Source: Halalkalibacter alkaliphilus
GTDB taxonomy: Bacteria > Bacillota > Bacilli > Bacillales > Bacillaceae_D
Direction: 5' to 3'
DNA: 64,000 nt
Assembly: GCF_023555415.1 (NCBI RefSeq)
Contig: NZ_JAKRYL010000015.1
Location: 58,062 to 122,061, forward strand
Positions 7,526 through 17,500 of the stretch are shown here, one piece after another; position 1 is the stretch's first letter, and every line of letters starts with the position of its first letter. The position numbers were made by a program, and so were the translations under genes. Under the pieces are notes generated by a model. The model was not told the DNA's origin and searched no databases. It saw nothing but the letters and a program-made list of their open reading frames with translations.

Positions 7526-7894
7526 ATGACAGATATGGTTTATCAAGCAAAAGCAGGCGATGGATTTAAGAGGACTGGTTTAAAGAGAACAAATTCTTTT
7601 TTTAATACTCCTCAAGAAGCGATTGTTGAAGCATTAGCATTAAAAAGGAAAATGGATACGATTTACAACAATGAAATTGAGTGGGATTATAATGGTAAGA
7701 TTACTGGATCCGTTGAAAAGATGAGTTTTTTAAGAGGATATCTCGGAGGAGACCGGAAAACAAAACCTTTTTACTTACAAATCGTTTCTTTTGATTCAAA
7801 AAATAACACAAAATTATCTTCAACAAAGATTAGTAAAAAGATGAACTCAAACGATGAAAAAATCTTTAATAAAGTCATTAAATTATTTAAGTAG
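7526..7894 (+). CDS. Hypothetical basic cytosolic protein
   Basis: A 122-residue protein rich in Lys, with no signal or membrane segment. The start ATG 7526 has AAAGGATGA upstream; the frame stays open to ATG 7472. The N-terminal half resembles small proteins that take a folded strand-helix form (VYQAKAGDGFKRTGLKRTNSF, then QEAIVEALALKRKM), the middle has LRGYLGGDRKTKPFYLQIVSF and the tail is highly basic. I do not recognise a family; the high charge would allow nucleic-acid binding, which is inference only. Confidence 0.55.
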   Translation: MTDMVYQAKAGDGFKRTGLKRTNSFFNTPQEAIVEALALKRKMDTIYNNEIEWDYNGKITGSVEKMSFLRGYLGGDRKTKPFYLQIVSFDSKNNTKLSSTKISKKMNSNDEKIFNKVIKLFK

Positions 7895-8087
7895 ATAATT
7901 AAAGGAAACTCCACTACTTTGCTAACATATGATACAGCAGGTAGGGGGGTTTTTATTTTTCCTCCAGGAAAAACCGATTTTATTAAAACCAACTTGACAG
8001 ATGTGAATTAACAGAATAATATAACCATAAGAAATAAATATATTGAACATAAGAAAATTAAATCGTGAAAGCTGATTGGAAATACCG
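7895..8087. other. Intergenic region without a gene
   Basis: About 190 bases, AT-rich. No supported gene on either strand; a leftward frame over the end of the preceding gene has no ribosome site. It ends in the strong terminator at 8088. Confidence 0.4.
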
Positions 8088-8132
8088 AAGGCTTCTACTT
8101 TTATTTTTTTAAAGTAGAAGCCTTTTTTTATA
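8088..8132 (+). terminator. Strong Rho-independent terminator
   Basis: AAGGCTTCTACTTT pairs with AAAGTAGAAGCCTT over a 9-nt T-rich loop, followed by TTTTTT. It lies about 190 bases after the nearest upstream stop, so it either ends a longer transcript or an unseen small RNA. Confidence 0.9.
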
Positions 8133-8194
8133 TTTAATTCATACTAAACTCATTGGTTTTATTGGTGAGGGGGTAGTTTAAAAGAGAACAGGGG

Positions 8195-9979
8195 ATGGAT
8201 AAGATGAACTTCGAAATTGTATTTGTGATAGTTGTAGTAATTGGGATGCTTATCTGTCTTATAAAAGAAGTAGCAAGACCAGATTTTATTTTGTTTTGTA
8301 CATTAGCTATCTTGTTATTATCCGGAATTTTAACACCTGCGGATGCACTAAAAGGGTTTTCTAATGAAGGTATGTTAACCGTTGCTTTGTTATTTATTGT
8401 CGCAGGAGCCGTAAAACAAAGTGGGACTCTCAATCAACTTGTTGTGAAAGCTTTAAGCACTGGAAAAAGTCCAAGAATGTCTCTCATAAGAATGATGATA
8501 CCGATTTCCGGTATGTCAGCTTTTTTAAATAACACACCAATCGTCGTAATGTTTACACCTGTTGTACGTAAATGGTGCAAAGACAGAAATATTTCTCCAT
8601 CTAAATTTTTGTTACCTTTGTCATATGCAGCAATCTTTGGTGGGACATGGACATTAATTGGCACGTCGACAAACTTAGTCATTCATGGATTTATGTTAGA
8701 GAAAGGAATGAGTGGGTTTTCGATGTTTCAACTAGCCATAGTCAGTATCCCAGCAAGTATCGTCGGTATCTTATTCATGGTGACGATTGGTTACAAGATT
8801 CTACCTGATCGAAAAACATCTGAAGAAACATTCGATGAGAGTTCAAGAGAGTATCTTTCAGAAGCAATCGTTGAAACGCAGTCACCTTTAATTGGCAAGT
8901 CAATTGAAAATGCGGGCTTAAGGAACTTAAAAGGGTTATATCTTATAGAAGTTATTAGTAATGGAGAGCGGACTGCTCCTGTACCTTCCTTTTATAAGAT
9001 CAAAGAAAATGATCGTTTAATTTTCACGGGACTATTTAGTACGATCGTTGAATTACAGAATATCCGTGGGTTAACTGTAGAAACAGGTACAGATCTTAAA
9101 TTAGAGGATTTGCAAAATGGAAGTGCCTCTTTAGTTGAAGCGGTTGTGTCTCATCAATCTAGCTTAATCCAAAAAACTGTTAAGGAGAGTAAATTTCGTA
9201 GTAAATATGATGCGGGGGTAGTGGCAGTTCATCGAAATGATGAGCGAATTAATAATAAGGTTGGAGATATTAAATTAAAGCCAGGCGATACGTTACTATT
9301 GTTAGCTAACAAAGATTTTCTTAATAGATGGTCTAGTTCAAATGATTTCTATTTACTCTCACCGATTGATGAACCAGAAATTATTGATACAAAAAAATCG
9401 TATATTGCCATTATTACTTTAGTGTTGATGATTTTACTCGCTTCATTTGAAATATTGCCTATGTTTAAAGCTGCTGTCCTTGCTGTTGTAACCTTGTTCT
9501 TGACGAAGACAGTATCGTTTGAGGGAGCAAGAAAGTATATTCAATTTGATGTGTTAATTGTCATTGCTTGCGCGATTGGAATAGGAATTGCACTTGAGAC
9601 AACAGGAGCCGCAGAGTTAATTGCTAATCAGTTTGTCCAATTGACAAAAGGATTCGGTATACTAGGAGCAGTATTCGTTGTTTATTTACTAACTAGCTTT
9701 TTCACAGAAATTATTACAAATAATGCAGCAGCAGTGTTGATGTTTCCTATTTCGCTGCATATTGCAAACCAACTTTCTATTGATCCGATGGCATTTTTTG
9801 TAACGATTGCAATCGCTGCTTCAGCAAGCTTTGCAACGCCAATTGGATATCAAACGAATTTAATTGTTTACGGTCCTGGAGGATATCGTTTCTCTGATTA
9901 TTTGAAAATAGGAATACCGCTTAATCTATTATATTTAATAGTTACGGTCGTTATCGTGAATTTTGTTTGGGTAATGTAA
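8195..9979 (+). CDS. SLC13-family permease with two RCK_C (TrkA-C) domains
   Basis: A 594-residue anion permease. The N-terminal half (about 1-210) and C-terminal part (about 405-594) hold the membrane segments of the DASS/SLC13 type, including the family motif-like FLNNTPIVVMFTPVV and TEIITNNAAAVLMFPI, which are the two inverted-repeat SNT-like signatures for Na+ and anion binding. Between them, about 225-385, lie two RCK_C domains (PLIGKSIENAGLRNLKGLYLIEV and SLIQKTVKESKFRSKYDAGVVAV), as in permeases related to E. coli YfbS. The substrate is likely a divalent anion, sulfate or dicarboxylate, and cannot be settled. It is a single-gene unit between terminators. Confidence 0.88.
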   Translation: MDKMNFEIVFVIVVVIGMLICLIKEVARPDFILFCTLAILLLSGILTPADALKGFSNEGMLTVALLFIVAGAVKQSGTLNQLVVKALSTGKSPRMSLIRMMIPISGMSAFLNNTPIVVMFTPVVRKWCKDRNISPSKFLLPLSYAAIFGGTWTLIGTSTNLVIHGFMLEKGMSGFSMFQLAIVSIPASIVGILFMVTIGYKILPDRKTSEETFDESSREYLSEAIVETQSPLIGKSIENAGLRNLKGLYLIEVISNGERTAPVPSFYKIKENDRLIFTGLFSTIVELQNIRGLTVETGTDLKLEDLQNGSASLVEAVVSHQSSLIQKTVKESKFRSKYDAGVVAVHRNDERINNKVGDIKLKPGDTLLLLANKDFLNRWSSSNDFYLLSPIDEPEIIDTKKSYIAIITLVLMILLASFEILPMFKAAVLAVVTLFLTKTVSFEGARKYIQFDVLIVIACAIGIGIALETTGAAELIANQFVQLTKGFGILGAVFVVYLLTSFFTEIITNNAAAVLMFPISLHIANQLSIDPMAFFVTIAIAASASFATPIGYQTNLIVYGPGGYRFSDYLKIGIPLNLLYLIVTVVIVNFVWVM

Positions 9980-10088
9980 CGTAACATGTGAACATTGAGA
10001 TTATTCACCATAACGATATTATGTAAACTTAATCGATTGTAATTCTTTTGGAAATGACAAACTATGTGGTATTTTGTCAAACAAAATA

Positions 10089-10119
10089 GAAAAAAGGTAG
10101 ACCTCTGAACCTTTTTTCA
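10089..10119 (+). terminator. Terminator downstream of the SLC13 permease gene
   Basis: GAAAAAAGGT (10089-10098) pairs with ACCTTTTTTC (10109-10118) over a 10-nt loop, giving a stem whose 3' arm contains the U-tract. Confidence 0.7.
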
Positions 10120-10159
10120 GTAAGATTAATTTTATATATAGAAAAAAGGAGAGTTAGTT

Positions 10160-11155
10160 ATGCAGCAACAATCTAAACAATCTAGGATTCTTTTGCTCAT
10201 TACTATGATTGTTGCAATACTATTTATTTGTTTATTAATACTGAGAACAAGTTCTTTATTATATGACTCTGAATCTGTAATCAGTAATCAGGATACCGTA
10301 AAAGTGGCTATCATTACATCAGACCAAGTTAACGACCAAAGTTGGGGTGGTCTAGCCTATAAAGGTCAATTGAAAATTGAAGAAAAATTTCCAGTAACTG
10401 TATCGTTATATAGTGAAATATATTCCGATGAATTGATTGAAGCAACTATAAAAGAAACAATTGCAGAAAATACAGAAGTAATTATTGGCCACGGCCGAGA
10501 ATTTTCAAATGTATTTACTAAACTCGCACCAATGTATATGGATACGCATTTTGTAACAATTCACGGTACTTCAGAGTATGAAAATCAGTCTGTTTATACT
10601 TTTAATCAAGGCAACATCGAACACATTGCTGCATTAGTCGCTTCGTTAAAATCAAAGAGCAAAAAAGTTGGAATAATTGATCCTATTGAAGCGAGAGAAA
10701 GCAAAAACGATTTTAAAAAAGGGTTGAGTCACTATAGTCCAGATGCTTTGCTTTATTATCAGCTCGTCGGTAGCCGAGATGATGGGAAACGAGCTGTGGA
10801 AATTTTAGAAGAATTTATTGAAGAGGGAGTAGATGTTGTTTACTCAAAAGGTAATGCATTTAACCGAGATGTTATTGAACATGCCAAGAAGTATGATATT
10901 TATATTATTGGTTATCTGGATGACCAGTCCTATATTGCTGAAGATTTAGTATTAACTAGTGTCATTAATGATGTGTCGCAAGCCTATGTTTCAATAATGG
11001 AGGATTTCTTTTCGCCTGATGGAATTCCGACTGGGACAGTTATGTTAACAGATCAAGATGGTGTGTATAGACTTGCTCCTCTTGGTCCTATGTTTTCAGA
11101 TCAAGAAAAAAAACTTATTAATTCTGAATTAGAAAAAATACATCAATCCGAATAA
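10160..11155 (+). CDS. Membrane-anchored BMP-family (Med-like) ligand-binding protein
   Basis: A 331-residue protein with an uncleaved N-terminal membrane anchor (about 10-29; no lipobox with a small residue before Cys) and a BMP-family periplasmic-binding fold: VKVAIITSDQVNDQSWGGLAYKG is the family opening, IIGHGREFSNVFTKLA and FNQGNIEHIAALVASL follow. BMP proteins bind nucleosides or similar ligands for ABC import, and Bacillus Med, a relative, influences comK. No ABC genes are near; the next gene, 35 bases on, is a sensor kinase, so this protein is probably an accessory ligand sensor for the kinase. RBS AAAAAGGAGAG sits at good spacing. Confidence 0.8.
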   Translation: MQQQSKQSRILLLITMIVAILFICLLILRTSSLLYDSESVISNQDTVKVAIITSDQVNDQSWGGLAYKGQLKIEEKFPVTVSLYSEIYSDELIEATIKETIAENTEVIIGHGREFSNVFTKLAPMYMDTHFVTIHGTSEYENQSVYTFNQGNIEHIAALVASLKSKSKKVGIIDPIEARESKNDFKKGLSHYSPDALLYYQLVGSRDDGKRAVEILEEFIEEGVDVVYSKGNAFNRDVIEHAKKYDIYIIGYLDDQSYIAEDLVLTSVINDVSQAYVSIMEDFFSPDGIPTGTVMLTDQDGVYRLAPLGPMFSDQEKKLINSELEKIHQSE

Positions 11156-11190
11156 CATTTTATAATAGATCGTTCGTTGAAGGAGGATTT

Positions 11191-12981
11191 ATGATTCACT
11201 TTTTTAAAAAAATAAGTTTTCGTAGTAAAATTTTAACAATCCTTCTTTTAACAACGATTCTCTTAAGTAGTTTCTCTTTTATTCTTATTCAATCGATTGA
11301 ACAAATAAGTAATGTAAATAATGAAATAAATGAGCAAAACATTCCCGAATTAGTTTGGATTTCATATTGGGAAGATGAATTGCACATTAAGGGAAATATA
11401 GTTGAACAATTTCTCTTGAATGATCTCTGTTGCGACTTAGTGGACACATATAATTCAGTAACTGTTACTTCACAGAATCAGTTACTGTCTGAACATACCG
11501 CAGCACCACCTGAATCTATTGAGTATCTCAAAACTGAAATTCAACTGCTAGATTTTAAGATGAAGAATTATGTCCAGGGTTTGATTTCATTTGGTGATCA
11601 TGTTGCGATAAGAAATTATATCGAAAGACAATTTCTCCCGCATCATAGGGAAATTTCTAATAAGTTGCAGCAAGCAAAAGAAAATGTCCTTATCTCTTTA
11701 ACGGATCATTCAAATAATGTTTCTACCATTATTAATCAATCTTTGTACTTGTTGCTTTTTTTAACAATAGGAACGGTTATTATTTCTTTTGTATCAGCAT
11801 ACCGTTTAAGTGGAAGTTTGACGAAACCTTTAGAGAAAATGGTTCAGAAAGTTGACCGTATTGCTAATGGTGAGTACGGACTTACTATTCAATCTAGCGA
11901 ACAAGTGGAATTTCAGAAATTAACTGGTTCTATTAATCAAATGTCTACGAAATTAAAAGACTCATTTCACAAAATTATTATGGATAAAATTTTCAGAGAA
12001 CAAATTCTGAATTCATTACCAGTAGGAATTATAACTGCTGATGAAGAAACGAAGAATGTAACGTATAACTATGCGGCAAATCATCTATTAAAAGAAGATA
12101 ATCCTGAATACGAGACTCAAAACCGTATGTTTTGGGATATTCTACATTCTAAAAAAATTATTAAGAACGTTAAAGTCCCATATTATTCTCGGGATACTGA
12201 ACATGCGTTATTAGTTTCTCAGTCTGAGCTTCGGGATCAACATGCTAAGGTAATTGGCCGAATTTTTTACTTTGTTGACATTACAGAAACAGAAGAACTT
12301 GAAAAAAGGATGCATCAATCTGAAAAGTTGGCTTTGATTGGTGAGTTAGCCGCTGGAGCTGCGCATGAGATTCGTAATCCGTTAGCGGTCATTGATGGAT
12401 TTATGTCATTAATGAATCAATCGTTATCTGAAACAGATACTAAGAAATTTCATATGCCACTTTTAATGAAAGAACTTGAGCGTATCAATTCAATTATTGA
12501 AGAATTGTTATTGTTAACCAAGCCGAGTGCGCCAGTGTTTAATAAAACGATACTAGAGGATGTTATAAATGAAATTCTGCCACTAATAATGCAATCAGTA
12601 GCGAATGGAAAGGTAGATATTCAAGTGAATTTAGAACCTATTCCTTTGCAACTTGATATAAAGCAAATGAAACAAGTGTTCCATAATTTGATAAGAAATA
12701 GTATAGAAGCTATTCCGAAAAAGGGAAAACTTTCTATTTACTCTAAGAAGAGTGAAGATCAGTATCAGATTTTTATAGAAGACAATGGTCCAGGTATTCC
12801 TGAAGATCTACAAGATGTAGTGTTTGATCCATTTTTAACTTCAAAAGAGAATGGAACGGGACTAGGTCTAACAATTGTGCAAAGAATTATTGATAATCAC
12901 AAAGGGAAAATTAAGTTGCTTTCATCTTCCGAAAAAGGTACAGTTTTTAGCATCACTCTTCCGTTAAATGGAGATAAATAG
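11191..12981 (+). CDS. Membrane sensor histidine kinase (HAMP-PAS-HisKA-HATPase)
   Basis: A 596-residue kinase. Membrane helices near residues 13-33 and 184-203 enclose an extracytoplasmic sensor of about 150 residues that carries a CC pair (80-81). Next come a HAMP segment (about 203-260), a PAS-like region (265-365), the HisKA H-box AAHEIRNPLAV with phospho-acceptor His392, and the N, G1 (EDNGPGIP) and G2 (GTGLGLTIV) boxes of the ATPase. There is no response regulator beside it. It follows the BMP/Med-like gene by 35 bases and is closed by a terminator, so the two form a bicistron; a ligand-bound anchored protein signalling to this kinase is the natural inference. Confidence 0.9.
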   Translation: MIHFFKKISFRSKILTILLLTTILLSSFSFILIQSIEQISNVNNEINEQNIPELVWISYWEDELHIKGNIVEQFLLNDLCCDLVDTYNSVTVTSQNQLLSEHTAAPPESIEYLKTEIQLLDFKMKNYVQGLISFGDHVAIRNYIERQFLPHHREISNKLQQAKENVLISLTDHSNNVSTIINQSLYLLLFLTIGTVIISFVSAYRLSGSLTKPLEKMVQKVDRIANGEYGLTIQSSEQVEFQKLTGSINQMSTKLKDSFHKIIMDKIFREQILNSLPVGIITADEETKNVTYNYAANHLLKEDNPEYETQNRMFWDILHSKKIIKNVKVPYYSRDTEHALLVSQSELRDQHAKVIGRIFYFVDITETEELEKRMHQSEKLALIGELAAGAAHEIRNPLAVIDGFMSLMNQSLSETDTKKFHMPLLMKELERINSIIEELLLLTKPSAPVFNKTILEDVINEILPLIMQSVANGKVDIQVNLEPIPLQLDIKQMKQVFHNLIRNSIEAIPKKGKLSIYSKKSEDQYQIFIEDNGPGIPEDLQDVVFDPFLTSKENGTGLGLTIVQRIIDNHKGKIKLLSSSEKGTVFSITLPLNGDK

Positions 12982-13020
12982 AGGTGCAGAAATACACGCA
13001 TTAAATTTCAAAAACAATTA

Positions 13021-13044
13021 AAAAGACGGCTCAGCCGTTTTTTT
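13021..13044 (+). terminator. Terminator of the BMP-kinase bicistron
   Basis: ACGGC-TCA-GCCGT stem followed by a run of seven T, 40 bases after the kinase stop. Confidence 0.9.
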
Positions 13045-13099
13045 GTTTGCAATTTAGTTGAAGAATTGTAAAACCAGGAGTATAAGGGATAGAGTGGTG

Positions 13100-14476
13100 A
13101 TGAGTATGAAACGTTTCATTGAAGAATATATGTTTGTTATTTATACATGTGTGCTCTTTCTCTTCGTGTTAAATACATTCATAGCTAATGCAATATTGGC
13201 GTATGTTGTAGGGGTATTGGCGATACCAATGCTATGTGTATCATTTTTTGGTGCGGCTAAGTTATTCCGAATTTTAGGTGTGATTTTTCTTTCGGTTGGC
13301 ATCGCTTTGTTTATTTATGCTGGGTTGCCAATCTATCAAATCCCATTATTTTTGACGTCTACCATGCCATTATTAGCTTTTTTAGCTATGTTGCCATGGA
13401 TGAACAGTGTGGTGCGAGCAGGGCGATTTGATCGTCGAATTAATGAAATAATGAAAGTAAATGTTACTAGTTTGGGAAGATTGTATGAGAGAAGTTCTTT
13501 TACCACGTATATACTTTGTACGTTTATCAATTTATCAGCGTTATCACTTTCTCAAGAAGTATTGAAGGAAAACATGGCGACTCTAAAGAAAAAAATACAA
13601 GACTCTTTTATTAGTAGATCGACCCTTAGAGCATTTGCTGTTGCACTAGCGTGGAGTCCAATGGAAGTCATGGTTGCTATCACAGTTGATGCTACTGGAG
13701 TGAGTTACTTAACCTTTTTACCTTGGTTATTTTTATGTTCATTTATCGTCTTTACTATAGATCTGTTATGGGGGAGGAAGAAATTTAATCATATTCCATA
13801 TGAGCCCATTGGACTGAGTAGGCCTCGCGATTTACAACCGAAAGAAATCGCTGTGAAAATTGCGCAGCTTATTATTGCTCTGTCTATCTTTCTAATGATT
13901 GTTGTTAGTATCGGCAATTACTTTCAATTAAACTTTATCCTTTCTGTTACATTAGTTATTTTGCCATTTTCATTTGCTTGGGCTTTCATTATGAGACGAA
14001 TTCGAAGTTTCGTTACAATTGGTTGGAACTCATGGAAGCTGCGAACAAATAGTATGCAAAACTTTGTTGTTCTCTTTATATCGTTAGCTTTTTTTTCAAG
14101 TAGTTTAAATGAAACACCGTTTCTTGGAATCATTCAACAACCATTTATAGTTGCATCGGAAACACCGTTTTTAATTTTGCTGCTAGTCCAAGCAACATAC
14201 CTTGTGATGAGCATGATAGGAGTGCACCCAATTGCGACAATAGGTGTACTAATGGAAGTGTTGCAGCCATTATATGAGGTTATCAATCCTCTTAGTATTG
14301 GAATGGTCTTAATTACAGGTGCATTGGCAACAGCGACGGTTGGGGCATATGGTGTAACGGTTACCATCACTTCTATGAATACAAATCAAAATCCTTATCG
14401 AATTACTATTAGAAATTTGCCGTTTGCAATTTTATATGGAGGAGTCGGAACTCTTATTGGTTTTTTCTTACTGTAA
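13100..14476 (+). CDS. Multi-pass membrane protein, putative transporter (paralogue at 27193)
   Basis: A 458-residue membrane protein with about twelve hydrophobic segments. I take ATG 13100 as the start (AAGGGAT 9 bases upstream); the frame extends further to 13058. The centre has LRAFAVALAWSPMEVMVAIT and the C-terminal half GVHPIATIGVLMEVL and TATVGAYGVTVTITS; the same pattern recurs in the 461-residue protein at 27193-28578 (MRGFATSMLWSPYFVNVGL and GIHPVIIVIGIGSAL), so the two are diverged paralogues. The fold recalls ion-transporter families with paired hairpins, but no substrate can be named. It stands 15 bases before the PglX-type frame opens, though the real PglX start is 78 bases on. 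Confidence 0.7.
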   Translation: MSMKRFIEEYMFVIYTCVLFLFVLNTFIANAILAYVVGVLAIPMLCVSFFGAAKLFRILGVIFLSVGIALFIYAGLPIYQIPLFLTSTMPLLAFLAMLPWMNSVVRAGRFDRRINEIMKVNVTSLGRLYERSSFTTYILCTFINLSALSLSQEVLKENMATLKKKIQDSFISRSTLRAFAVALAWSPMEVMVAITVDATGVSYLTFLPWLFLCSFIVFTIDLLWGRKKFNHIPYEPIGLSRPRDLQPKEIAVKIAQLIIALSIFLMIVVSIGNYFQLNFILSVTLVILPFSFAWAFIMRRIRSFVTIGWNSWKLRTNSMQNFVVLFISLAFFSSSLNETPFLGIIQQPFIVASETPFLILLLVQATYLVMSMIGVHPIATIGVLMEVLQPLYEVINPLSIGMVLITGALATATVGAYGVTVTITSMNTNQNPYRITIRNLPFAILYGGVGTLIGFFLL

Positions 14477-14554
14477 GAATGAGCTAGTTTGAGTTCTTTA
14501 ATAATTAAAAAGGTGAAGGAAAGAAGAGAATATCCCCTTATTTGGGAGGTTTAT

Positions 14555-17500
14555 ATGAAGCGATCAGAATTAAAGGCGTTTGCTATACAAACAAGACGCG
14601 ACCTACTTTATGAGGTGTCTACACGTGCGGAGTTATTTGGTCTAGAAGAAAATAAGTTGTTGCAAATAGAAGAAAAACATGAGCAACTTCTTGTTAATGG
14701 TCTGTTGTACTCAACAAAAATGAAGTCTTCTCTTCAATCATTGCAAAGTGAACTGAACTATAAGGGGTTTGATCAGTTGATAGAGGAGGTGGCCTATACG
14801 TGGTTTAATCGAATGGTAGCCATCCGATACATGGAAGTAAATGAGTTGATTCCAGACCGGTTACAGGCAATGGACTCCCTATCTGAATCTACACTTAGAC
14901 AATTCATTAGTGCAATACAGGTCTACATTGATCTGAATGAAGAAGTACTATTCTCTTTCTTCAAAAATGGAGCAATTGATTTACTGAATCGTAAGCTTTT
15001 CCTTGCTCAATGCAATCTGTTACATGCAATCTTCCCTGCTTCATTTGATAAAATTGAAGATTATACGGAATTGTTGATGCCGAATATGTTATTAGATCAA
15101 TATTCTTGTATAAATCAATTTTTACGAAGTGAAAGCTTGACGGAAAGTTTTTCCGAGGTCGAAATCATTGGATGGATGCACCAATTTTATAATAGTGAAC
15201 CTAAAGATCAAGTATTTGCTAATCTAAAGCAAAATAAAAAAATGGAAACACAAGATATCCCTGTAGCTACACAGCTTTTTACACCTAAATGGATAGTACA
15301 ATATATGGTTGAGAATACATTAGGTAAATTATGGATTAATGCTAATCCAGTTTCAAATTTAAAGCACTCCATGCCCTATTATATTAAACCAGTTGAGAAG
15401 GAAGTTATCGTTCACAACAAACAATTAGATTATGCCCCTGTTAACCTAAAAGAGATCACATTTCTTGACCCATGCGTTGGATCAGGTCATATTCTTGTGT
15501 ATGCATTTGATTTGTTGTACGAAATGTATGTTGAGGCTGGCTATGAACAAGAGTTGATTCCTCGATTGATTTTAGAAAATAATCTTTATGGAATCGATAT
15601 TGATAATCGTGCAGCACAGCTTGCAACCTTTAGTTTGATAATGAAAGCTTGTCAAAAATCAAAAACAATATTACAAAATGACATACAAATAAACATTATT
15701 TCGATACAAGAGTCGAAGGGCCTTGATGCTATTTCTGTCGCAAATCTATTAGCAAATAATGAAAATGAATCAACTGAACTCATACAGCTATTTACATCAT
15801 TTGTTAATGCGAAACAACTAGGATCCGTTTTGAGGCCGAATCAAATCAATTTTGATAAGTATATAAACAGAATTAAGGAACCGGAGCTAGAATTAGCAAT
15901 CGATAATTATGATGTGTGTGAGGAATTAGATCTGGCACTTCAGCTGCTAACACAAGGAAAGATGTTAGCGTCGGCATACGATATTATTGTCACAAATCCA
16001 CCGTATATTGGAATAAGAGGGTTAAGCAAATCAACAAGTGATTACATTAAAAAAAATTTTCCCTATAGTAAGTATGACATGTCAGCCGTTTTTATGGAAC
16101 GAGTGCTCCATTTCACAAAAGAGAATGGTATCTTTTCCATGCTTAACCAGCAATCATGGATGTTTTTAACAAGCTATGAAAATTTACGGTTACAGCTTTT
16201 GAATGAGAGTACTATTATGTCCATGTTACATTTAGGAGCGCATACATTTGAAGATATTGGTGGGGAAGTTGTTCAAAGTACGGCATTTGTTTCAAAACGT
16301 AGTTATATTAATGGGTATAAAAGCATCTATTATCGACTTGTTGATTATAAGAATACAGAACTTAAGAGAGAAGCTTTTCTAGAGGGCAAAGGTAAATATA
16401 CATGTATACAAGAAAGGTTTTCGATTATCCCAGAAACACCTATCGTATATTGGATATCTAAGAAATTAACAAATGTTTTTTTAAAGGGAACACCATTAAA
16501 ACAAATTGCTGAACCGAGACAGGGGCTAGCTACAGCTGATAATAATCGGTTTCATCGTTATTGGTATGAAGTTCGATTTTCGGATATCGGCTTTTCACAT
16601 GACCGTGAGTCTGCACTAGAAAGTGAAAGAAAATGGTTTCCATTAAATAAAGGTGGCCCTATACGGAAGTGGTATGGAAATAACGAGATGGTTGTAAATT
16701 GGCAGCATGACGGAAAAGAAATACGAGAGGATAAACTACATAAACTATCGATTGGAAAATGCTTGCCTAGTAATTCAAAACCAAAGAATGTACCATATTA
16801 TTTTCGAGAAGGAATTACGTGGTCGTTAATAAGCTCAAGTAAATTCGGTGTACGTTGTTATCCAAAGGGAATGATTTTTGATGTTGGTTCTCATGCTATC
16901 TTTTGTGAAAAAGAAGACTATTATTACTTTGCAAGCTTTTTAAATTCTATAGTTGCAAGTACTCTTTTACATACATTGAACCCAACAATTAATTATAGTT
17001 CGGGTGTTATTGGAAAACTCCCTATTATTCAAAAAGAAAGAAATGAACAAATTGACTGGTTAACGAAAGAGAATATTGAAATAGCGAAGCAAGATTGGGA
17101 TTATGAAGAAACGTCTTGGGATTATTCTCAACATCCGTTTCTAGTTTATAAAAATGAACGGTTTTTATCCTTAATTTTTATTAAATGGCAAGAAATAAAA
17201 GAGAAAATGTATGCTTCATTGAGAGAGAACGAAGAAAGACTGAACAGGATTTTTATAGAACTTTACGATCTAACAGATGAGTTAACACCGGAAGTTAAGG
17301 AGAAAGATATAACGATATCGTTAGCTGAAAGAGAACGTGATACTAAATCATTTCTTTCTTATTTTATTGGGTGTTTATTTGGAAGGTACAGTCTTGATGT
17401 ACAGGGGTTAGCTTTTGCAGGGGGAGAGTGGAATCACTCTTTATACCACTCCTTCCAGCCTAATAAGGATGGCATTCAATTGCTAACAGTTGAAGATTCT

